Position numbers and translations under genes: made by a program
Notes under the pieces: generated by a model
Database searches by the model: none
What the model was told of the DNA's origin: nothing
Seen by the model: the letters and a program-made list of their open reading frames with translations, nothing else
In this document: positions 6,151-12,000 of the stretch, in pieces
Numbering within the stretch: the first letter of the stretch is position 1
How the letters are laid out: every line of letters starts with the position of its first letter
Source of the DNA: Cristatella mucedo
Lineage: Eukaryota > Bryozoa > Phylactolaemata > Cristatellidae
DNA: 12,000 nt
Direction: 5' to 3'
NCBI GenBank assembly: GCA_009760855.2
Contig: WPIO01000063.1
Span: forward strand, 603,001-615,000

Positions 6151-7059
6151 GTTGTGTACACAGAAATGACCTATTACTTTTTTAACTATTATTATTTCTC
6201 AGCACTTCCTAGTTGCTCTAGCACCTCCGCATTTGGCAGCATAGGGAAGTAATCGTAACTAGCTCTGTGGGAAGTATTCCTACGCTTAGGAAAGTGTCTT
6301 TAGCCTGCGATACGTATGCCATTTTTGGCGAGGTTTGCTTGTATTGCTCAGTGATGCCAGTTTTCAAATTCATGATCTACTGCTGGAAGGTATTTTTAGT
6401 CACAATTTACTTCTACTACTCTTGAATGCGTTGGGAATTACGTTTTTTCTATTAAGGATTTATATGAAAATTATTGAGACCTCCTGTGCGTGAGCCAGTC
6501 TTGCCAGCAGAGCTCTCAGTCATCAGAATTTTGCCGAATTTTGGTCAAGAACTATATCACCGAGCGACAAAAAACGCTGGGGCTTATGACACATGCAAAG
6601 GTTAAAAACACAGCTAGTGCTTTCAAGTAGCAGCACCGATGAGAAAGATGAGAAAAAACTTTCTTCCTTAAAAGCTTCATCCACTCAAATATTGCTGAAA
6701 AGTATTTGAAAGATGTATATACTAACGAGGCAGCTGGACACCAACGGTTCAGCAGATTCCAAATGCAACTGTTCTTAACAAAATGGCAACGGTAAAAATA
6801 AGAGTAGCATGTTTATATCGTGCTAAAAGAACTAAATGTCCAGAACTAAATGAAGCACTTTACGTAGGCTTAGAAAGAATTACACTAAGTGAGCTGCGAT
6901 AGCAACCTGCACAGTCAAAGCATGCATGCGTCCATGAAAGAGATTCGCACGGCCTGAGCGTATGCTCTGAGGAACGGCTGGTTTTTTCCATTGAGCTCGA
7001 AGTACTGTCAAGTCAGTGGGCATGGGGTCGGGGGGGGGGCATTTCGATATCAGTCGGTA
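6151..7059. other. AT-rich spacer, nothing identified
   Basis: Both strands are full of stops. A 35-codon minus-strand ORF ends at a TAA near 6187 with a protein-like LPNAEVLEQLGSAEK, but it has no exon borders I trust. A G10 run lies at 7030-7039. Confidence 0.4.
7030..7039. repeat. Poly-G run
   Basis: Ten consecutive G on the plus strand, just left of LINE-II copy C. Confidence 0.9.
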
Positions 7060-7504
7060 ATTCTTGGCTGACTTAAGGAGCGTGTGAACTGAAGGAACGG
7101 TCTTTGAAAAAGATTCGTTAGAGGCACAATCAAGCGGCTAGAAAGCGAGGATGGAGGGAAGATGGAGAAAGCGAGGATGGAGGGAAGCGAGTTCCTAGGA
7201 ACTCGCAAGCACTGCAGATAGGATCGGCGGAATGGAGGGGAACGGAAGGGCTAAAATAAAGGAGTGGGTGAGCGGACCATTCCACCGCCGATTCGTCGAT
7301 CGATTGGGACCCAGTTGAAGTTAATGGGAAATGGTAGCCGATACAGTAGCGGCAGGCAAGCCTTGCCGAGCGTTTTGCACAATCTTGTATGAATAACTGC
7401 GCGCGGGCGGGAAGACATTCGTGGAGATCAATACTGAAGTCTTGAAAAGTGTCACAGATGCGTGCTGCTTTCTTGTCTAAGCATGTCCGAGTTTGATGCG
7501 CCAC
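7060..7504 (-). mobile_element. LINE-II copy C: decayed copy retaining a long ORF2 stretch
   Basis: The minus-strand frame starting at 7504 is open for 124 codons and follows the ORF2 order. LDKKAARICDTFQDFSIDL matches the LxxxAAxxLVHAFVxSRLDY block, then come HECLPARAQ, QDCAKRSARLACRYC (the VQNAAARLVCR block) and GSQSIDES (the HWLPIDxR block). After a slip, a second frame near 7115-7085 gives KDRSFSSHAP (GDRAFSxxAP). The nucleotide match to copies A and B is clear over about 7060-7140. The WNSLP and tail parts are absent, so the 3' end is truncated or lost. A 26-bp tandem duplication lies inside. Confidence 0.62.
7141..7187. repeat. 26-bp tandem duplication
   Basis: GAAAGCGAGGATGGAGGGAA at 7141 recurs at 7167, with GATGGA between the two. 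It lies inside LINE-II copy C and adds purine-rich sequence. Confidence 0.9.
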
Positions 7505-8387
7505 TTAAGCAGAGCCTGGTACTACCACAATGCATAGGATGATGCATCGTGAAATATTTTTTATTTAGGCAAAATGCTTCTCACTTAGAATTTTGCCGAA
7601 AAACATGTAGCTCGGCGGCGGAGACAAGACTTTAATTAGGGGGAAGCCTTGCTGACAATGACAAACGCGAAGGAACTGAAGAGAAATGGCCTGCACCGTG
7701 CTCATGTGTTCTCGCTCGTACGGCACAATCGACAAATATTCACAACAGGAGCGCCAACTTCAGTCGAGGATTTTGAAAAGAGCAACGAAGTCCCTGTTTG
7801 AGCAAATGGATGTAATCGGTGGTCTCGTTGGCGCTGCCGGCGACTTGTTCACGGCGAGCAGAGGCTGGCTTCGCGAACGCTGCCAGAACCTTCGGACTGC
7901 AGCTGGTATGCGCCAGATCCTAATAGCGCGTATTCCTTGCTCGGCAAACGCACTGCGCCTACCTCGGGGATGCTGATGTTCCGACAGTCAGTAAGGGCGA
8001 CTACTTACTTACTACACGAGGCGGATATTTTTGCCGGATATCAGTTCCTGACGAGCCCCGTTTGACTTCCGGGTGCCGGAAGCAGTGGGGTGATGCCCCT
8101 AGATATTATTAAAGATGAGGCAAGAGCGAGCCGGGGGTTAAAGGGCTTGGAGTTTCCAACGCCGGAAATAGGGCTAGCGGCGGCTGCTACTGCTGCTGCT
8201 GACTATTCATTTTACTGCTTTTGCGCGAAAACTGCTGGAGAAGCAATGAGGTCGGATGGGTGGGCTGGAAAGTGAGTGAAGCAACCTTTGAGCCGGAGAG
8301 GGGATCTTAAAAACGCTTTCAATGCTTCATAGGGAGCCAATCAAGCTCAGACAGCAGGAGTGACTGACTACAGACTTATACGTGTGT
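7505..8387. other. Spacer with one weak plus-strand ORF
   Basis: Apart from a 96-codon ORF at 7686-7976 and a short GCT run near 8185-8200, I see nothing recognisable. There is no LINE tail, tRNA box or convincing splice border. Confidence 0.4.
7686..7976 (+). CDS. Possible small ORF, 96 aa, unrecognised
   Basis: An ATG in a fair Kozak setting (G at -3, G at +4) opens 96 codons ending in TGA, with a TGA just upstream in frame. The middle (ILKRATKSLFEQMDVIGG, LVGAAGDLFTASRGWLRE) could form amphipathic helices, and about two thirds of third positions are G or C. No domain, promoter, signal peptide or splice context is visible. A remnant of a transposon gene or a chance ORF is at least as likely as a real gene. 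Confidence 0.15.
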   Translation: MACTVLMCSRSYGTIDKYSQQERQLQSRILKRATKSLFEQMDVIGGLVGAAGDLFTASRGWLRERCQNLRTAAGMRQILIARIPCSANALRLPRGC

Positions 8388-8800
8388 TGTACCTCCGTCT
8401 GCAATCGATTCCACAATATCGCAAAGACTGGCTGCGAGTTACGAAGGGAGAGCTTTCTAGTGCGCACTCACGGCCCGAGTGGCTGTCGCGATGCACACGC
8501 TAGCCAGCGCAGACTCTATCTCACGCAACAAAGAGAAAGTGAGAAGCATAGCAGAGTCAGTAGGATGACTGAGGAAGTGAGCAGCATGGAATAGCAGCTC
8601 AGGACGGCTTGACTCAGGCTGCTGAGTTTTATTGGCCACTGTTCAAAGTATACTAGCTTCAGAGACTTGGAAAAAAGGAAATATTCGCAGTGACTGTTAT
8701 TTCTTGAGCCTTTAATTCGACTACTGGTAGAAAAATGCTTCATTCTATGCTTCAGCGACAGTGGGAAACGACGACTAGTAGAGTTCGTACGAGTAACCAA
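8388..8800 (-). mobile_element. LINE-I copy 3: old, strongly diverged copy
   Basis: The reverse complement of 8388-8612 aligns with the LINE-I 3' region of copies 1 and 2. Shared blocks in order are GTCCTGAGCTGCT, CTGACTCTGCTATGCTTC, CACTTTCTCTTTGTT, CTCGGGCCGTGAGTG, CTCTCCCTTCGTAA and a TTGTGGA...GCAGACGGAGGTACA end. Upstream, near 8775-8735, a LVVVSHCR-like piece sits at the distance expected for the LAVPFLRLKT block. It has many substitutions, roughly a quarter to a third by eye, so it is much older than copies 1 and 2. Confidence 0.65.
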
Positions 8801-9339
8801 TAGAAGGCCAATTCTTTGGTGGATATAAAAACGAAATCTTCTTCCAAGAACATGCTATTTGGTCCTCAGTTCGCCAAGCGAATAAATCGTCACCGCTCGG
8901 CAGCTACCTCATGAAGTATTAGCGTATAGATCTGCCACTGTTCTCAATGCGACTGAATAGTAAACGTGCCTTTTTATCCGAGTCTCGAACGGTGAGAGGG
9001 TGGCACACAAAGAGCATGCTCTGGGTAGAGATGACTCACCCTGAGGTGGCTCTCGGTGGGGGTGGGGCTTTACAGTATGCACAGTGGCTCCCAGAGGGGA
9101 AGGCAATGCATTCAGGGAGATTGAGGCTGAACACTGGGCTCCTGGATTTCGAAAAAATGTGGCTCGAAGCCTTCATTCACAGCAGCTCCACTTCTACTTC
9201 GTAGTAGATCGCACCCATGGCTCACGGTGAACCCCTTGGCACTTGGCAATAGCTGATTAATGTACCACAAAGTGGACCTATCCTTGAATTGCCGTCTTCG
9301 CGTTCACGAAGCTACTTTAGAGCACCTAAATGTTTACCC
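8801..9339. other. Spacer, nothing firmly identified
   Basis: Short plus-strand ORFs, including one of 85 codons at 8947-9204, show no recognised motif. The stretch could hold upstream parts of the gag remnant that follows, but I could not trace them. Confidence 0.35.
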
Positions 9340-9630
9340 GTGGCCGGAAACCAGTCGCATTGCTTGGCACGAAGCCGGAGCGCCAACTCTAGCATGGCCC
9401 TGTCAGCAAAGCAACGGTGGATAAGTTCCCTCGAACTGGTAGTGAGTCACCACCGAAGCATCGGTGTGCATTCCACGGCAAATACCACTCTCCTAATTCG
9501 ATTTGGTTTCACCAGCTTAAAGACGTGTTAAGAAAGTCCGTTGGCCATGCTTCGATTAGTACTCCGTGGTGCAAAATGGGGGCAGGTGATTACGATAGCG
9601 TTCTAGCTAACTGCCTGCCGTTGACCTAGA
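9340..9630 (+). pseudogene. Degenerate gag zinc-knuckle region of a Gypsy-like LTR retrotransposon
   Basis: The plus-strand frame read from 9417 gives SPPKHRCAFHGKYHSPNS and WFHQLK, then KSVGHASISTPWCK. In Metaviridae (Gypsy) Gag proteins two zinc knuckles commonly read CxRCGxxHxPxxCxF...C followed by CxxCGxxGHxxxxC. Here the HSPNS-WF core, the first Cys, the His residues, the GH and the last Cys are in register, while the other cysteines are replaced. Upstream, a MALSAKQ piece in another frame near 9393-9413 resembles the helical stretch that precedes the knuckles. Neither protease, RT nor LTRs were found. Decay and short length limit confidence. Confidence 0.4.
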
Positions 9631-9762
9631 CCCGAAGACACCAATTGACTGGTACCCTATTCTACACATGCATCGAAATGATATCCCCTCGATCTGAGCT
9701 AGTATTACTTGGCAGTGACTAATAGCAGGTGCAAAAATGTACCAATTGCAAAGGAATAAAAC

Positions 9763-10150
9763 ACTTTAATGATAATACCTTAGTATAGTGCCCTCAGAGA
9801 ACTAATCTCTTTCTAGGCTCTATGCTCTTGCAGCAAAGGAATCGTGATCGAATGGTAACTTTCCGAGGCACCCGGAGAAAGTATGAATTGGATGGTCGTC
9901 GCGACGCGTAGCCTTGGATTGTTACAGAAGCAATAGAACAGAGCCAAGGCTAGAATAGGAGTGCTAACCGGACAATCACTGAAAATAAGAGCAGTGTCGA
10001 GCAACTTTTAGAGAGCTCCTTTTCCCTGTGCAATGAGGGACAGTAGTTTCGGCGGGAATTGGGAAACAGATCCTCACTCACGACTTCCCTAGTGTCAATG
10101 GGGAGGCTCACAGCCGGCGAGCTAAGACCCCAGACCTTCATCAGCAAGTA
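9763..10150 (-). mobile_element. LINE-II copy D: old copy with a preserved 3' tail
   Basis: The minus strand at 9860-9776 matches the LINE-II end closely (TTACCATTCGAT, CCTAGAAAGAGATTAGTTCT, GAGGGCACTATAC), with a short ATTATCATT tail. Further up, a TAAAAG...CTGCTCTTATT stretch near 10012-9980 lines up with the FKxxLKTHLF codons of copies A and B. A CCCAATTCCCGCCG piece near 10062 sits where WNSLP is encoded. The coding part is too decayed to read as protein. Confidence 0.55.
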
Positions 10151-10171
10151 AAAACACCCCGAATCGTGTGT

Positions 10172-10245
10172 TAAGAAATACCGTAATTATATCGGTCAAG
10201 TTGTCGCGGTAAGTCATTTCTGATTCTCTCACGGCGCCTCAAACG
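10172..10245 (-). mobile_element. Possible isolated LINE-II/SINE tail
   Basis: TCTCTCACGGCGC (plus strand, about 10225-10237) is identical to 13 bases of the copy B tail, and is followed by CTCAAAC where copy B has TTTACA. A TTATATCGGTCAAG piece lies where the TATATAG part would be, but the middle aligns poorly. Confidence 0.25.
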
Positions 10246-10256
10246 ATCGGCAGCCT

Positions 10257-10276
10257 GGCTGGCTGGCTGGCTGGCT
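10257..10276. repeat. (GGCT)5 microsatellite
   Basis: Five GGCT units, followed by a G/C-rich stretch with a 7-bp perfect hairpin (GGCGCTC at 10354-10360, GAGCGCC at 10366-10372). Confidence 0.9.
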
Positions 10277-11094
10277 TCAAGTGCTCTAGTTCGGGCTTAT
10301 CCGAGGGCTCCGGAGAGAAGCCGGCTAGGGCGCCTAGCTAGTTAGCTTGCCAAGGCGCTCGTCGGGAGCGCCGCACTGGTGCCCCTCCAAGGCGCTCGGA
10401 GAGGGGGCCAGAGTGAGCTCGTCGAGCTGCCGATGTGAAACTGGAGCTGACAGTCAGATGTCCTGTAAGCAAAGCTCAGTAGGCAGCAGCTCAGTGAAAG
10501 TACAGCTAGCTCCTGCATGCAAGGACCATCACCAAGGATTCGAGGCAACCATAGCAGGTCGGCCTTGCTTGGAAGCAGGGAAGCAGTGGTGCATATCGTA
10601 CATTCATAATGTGGCCGCAGACGATCAAGAGCTAACTGTCTTTTGTAAGAGCATTTTGTGGCAGATCCATTAGATGATGCTCGTGGACACGTATGACTGT
10701 ATTTTCGCCTGCAGTTCCTCTTCGGTTGGAATAAAAGTGACGATCCTCATGGGTGATATGACCATTCGAGATGATTTCATAGTTAACTAAAAAGGAGAAG
10801 CCTGTATAGACAAGTAAAGTCAAACTTGTCTGTAAGCTCAATCCGTGGAGAGGGCCAAAAGTCCATGCCTCTAATGAGATGGTGATGCTTGTATGCAGCT
10901 GTGCTTAGACCATGGTTCAGTGTACTTACAATAACTCTTCTAGTAACGGCTGGCTCTAAGCTGTGGGTATTTAAATTATTTCGTTTACATAGTAATTTTT
11001 ACATCGCATCTTTTTGGCTGATCTCTACCACTCACTTTCTTCCGTCTCTCCATATTTCCCTCCCTTCCTACTGCTCTTGCAATCTCTCTTTCTG

Positions 11095-11135
11095 TCTATC
11101 TATACATCTACCGATATATCTATCTATCTATCTAT
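11095..11135. repeat. (TCTA)n microsatellite, interrupted
   Basis: TCTA/TATC units, perfect over the last 20 bp, after a pyrimidine-rich lead-in from about 11030. Confidence 0.9.
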
Positions 11136-11510
11136 CCTGACCTCTATATAGGCGAAAGTCAGTCGTGCATATTAGCTAAAAGAATCGAGCTACCCAGTGG
11201 TCAGCAAGTCTGAGGGAGATCCACAATAAAGCACACACAAGCACTTGACCTCTGGCTGCGTTAGTGAGCCATACAGAGGAATATATGCTCAATGGTAGTC
11301 AACTATGAGGCCTTTAAGTGGTTTAGTTGTCATCCACTACATAGACTTCGGTAGGGGGCGTAGCATGAGCCATTAGTTCTTGACTTAGTACATCGGCAGT
11401 CTACGTGACCCGGACCTAGGCTGTGATCTAGACAAAACTGAGTCATGACAACGGTTGGGTAGTTCTGCTAGCACGGCTAGTCACTGGAAGGTCGCTTGCC
11501 TGCTCTAAAA

Positions 11511-11534
11511 GCAGCTGGCAGCTGGCAGCTGGCA
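11511..11534. repeat. Three copies of a 7-bp unit (GCAGCTG)
   Basis: GCAGCTGGCAGCTGGCAGCT followed by GGCA. Each unit contains a CAGCTG E-box-like palindrome, but nothing indicates regulation. Confidence 0.85.
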
Positions 11535-11860
11535 TGTGCTGCATTTTCAGCCATAGCCTTGATGGTGGCCATCAGTCAACATCAACAGGAAGCCACCTCT
11601 GCCGACTGATATGGAAGATAGCATCTGACGAGTGGTGACGCATGTACGGCCTCTGGCAGCACTTGCTTTCAACGGCATGCCGCTCATCGAGTTATCTCCA
11701 CAGACGGCAGTCTCGCCCATCCGGTGCTGCTGAGGTGTCTGGTAATGATAATGCCTTCTCTCAGACAGCTGCAGACATTCCCTTCATTCGTGCCTCCGCA
11801 TTGCCACTTCTGCATGCCGCACCGGCCTTATAGGTTACGTTTGCCGTTTGCATCAATCGC

Positions 11861-11874
11861 GGGGGGGGGGGGGG
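11861..11874. repeat. Poly-G run of 14
   Basis: Fourteen consecutive G, followed by further G-rich sequence (AGTGGGATGGTGGGAGAGGGG). This could support a G-quadruplex. Confidence 0.9.
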
Positions 11875-12000
11875 CAGTGGGATGGTGGGAGAGGGGCTTA
11901 TTCAAGAGCTCTATGAGCCAAAGCTGGCCACACGGTTACTTTTTTAGCTTGCTATGCATAGCAAGATCATGCTTCTGTAACCAATTACCAGACCCTAATA

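Larger units (their letters stand above)
10280..12000. other. Right-hand spacer, microsatellites only
   Basis: Plus-strand frames of 108 codons (10347-10673) and 63 codons (11642-11833) are open, but I recognise no domain in either. No LINE or SINE tail is evident. A short pyrimidine-rich acceptor-like site precedes 11704 and a GTAATG follows about 37 nt later, too little to call an exon. Confidence 0.4.

Noticed and set aside
6187-6291. 35-codon minus-strand ORF ending LEQLGSAEK
   Set aside because: Short, in an AT-rich spacer, and no credible acceptor or donor; protein-like look alone is not enough.
10347-10673. 108-codon plus-strand ORF
   Set aside because: It lies in G/C-rich low-complexity sequence, is open on both strands, and shows no domain.
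11190-11225. A tRNA A-box-like CCCAGTGGTCAGCAAG suggesting a third SINE
   Set aside because: No B box follows at a suitable distance and no LINE-type tail is present.
1-12000. CRISPR array, operon, riboswitch, prophage or other prokaryotic system
   Set aside because: Repeats are microsatellites and retroelements, and there are no spaced direct repeats or packed genes; the DNA is clearly of animal type.

Overview
This looks like nuclear DNA from an animal, probably an aquatic invertebrate or early-branching chordate. The basis is many broken non-LTR retrotransposons (CR1/L2/Rex1-like group), tRNA-derived SINEs, dense microsatellites, split exons, and no prokaryotic-style gene packing. The species cannot be named from the sequence. 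No long intact ORF is present; almost everything recognisable is a mobile-element remnant or a short candidate exon.

Two LINE families account for most of the repeats. LINE-I has a copy at 1-560 (+), a longer one at 2482-3395 (+) and an old one at 8388-8800 (-). LINE-II has copies at 1225-1598 (-), 4192-4600 (-), 7060-7504 (-), 9763-10150 (-) and 5245-5992 (+), and perhaps a tail at 10172-10245 (-). The LINE-II 3' end is a conserved block of about 55 bp followed by (ATT)n. Two tRNA-headed SINEs, at 1001-1148 and 6010-6150 (both -), appear to carry the same type of tail, which suggests they use LINE-II machinery. A decayed gag zinc-knuckle region of a Gypsy-like element lies near 9340-9630 (+).

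Between the repeats, the minus strand of 2265-5085 holds what I read as the 3' part of a split host gene. Five candidate exons (5085-5030, 4931-4879, 4148-3932, 3615-3429, 2375-2265) have GT and AG borders and compatible phases, and total 624 nt, or 207 codons plus TGA. The 217-nt exon is the best supported. LINE-II copy B and LINE-I copy 2 sit in its introns. A possible AATAAA lies at 1619-1614, and an alternative 3' exon at 2114-1910 is also possible. I do not recognise the protein.

The stretches 561-1000, 6151-7059, 7505-8387, 8801-9339 and 10280-12000 contain only microsatellites, weak ORFs or nothing I can identify.
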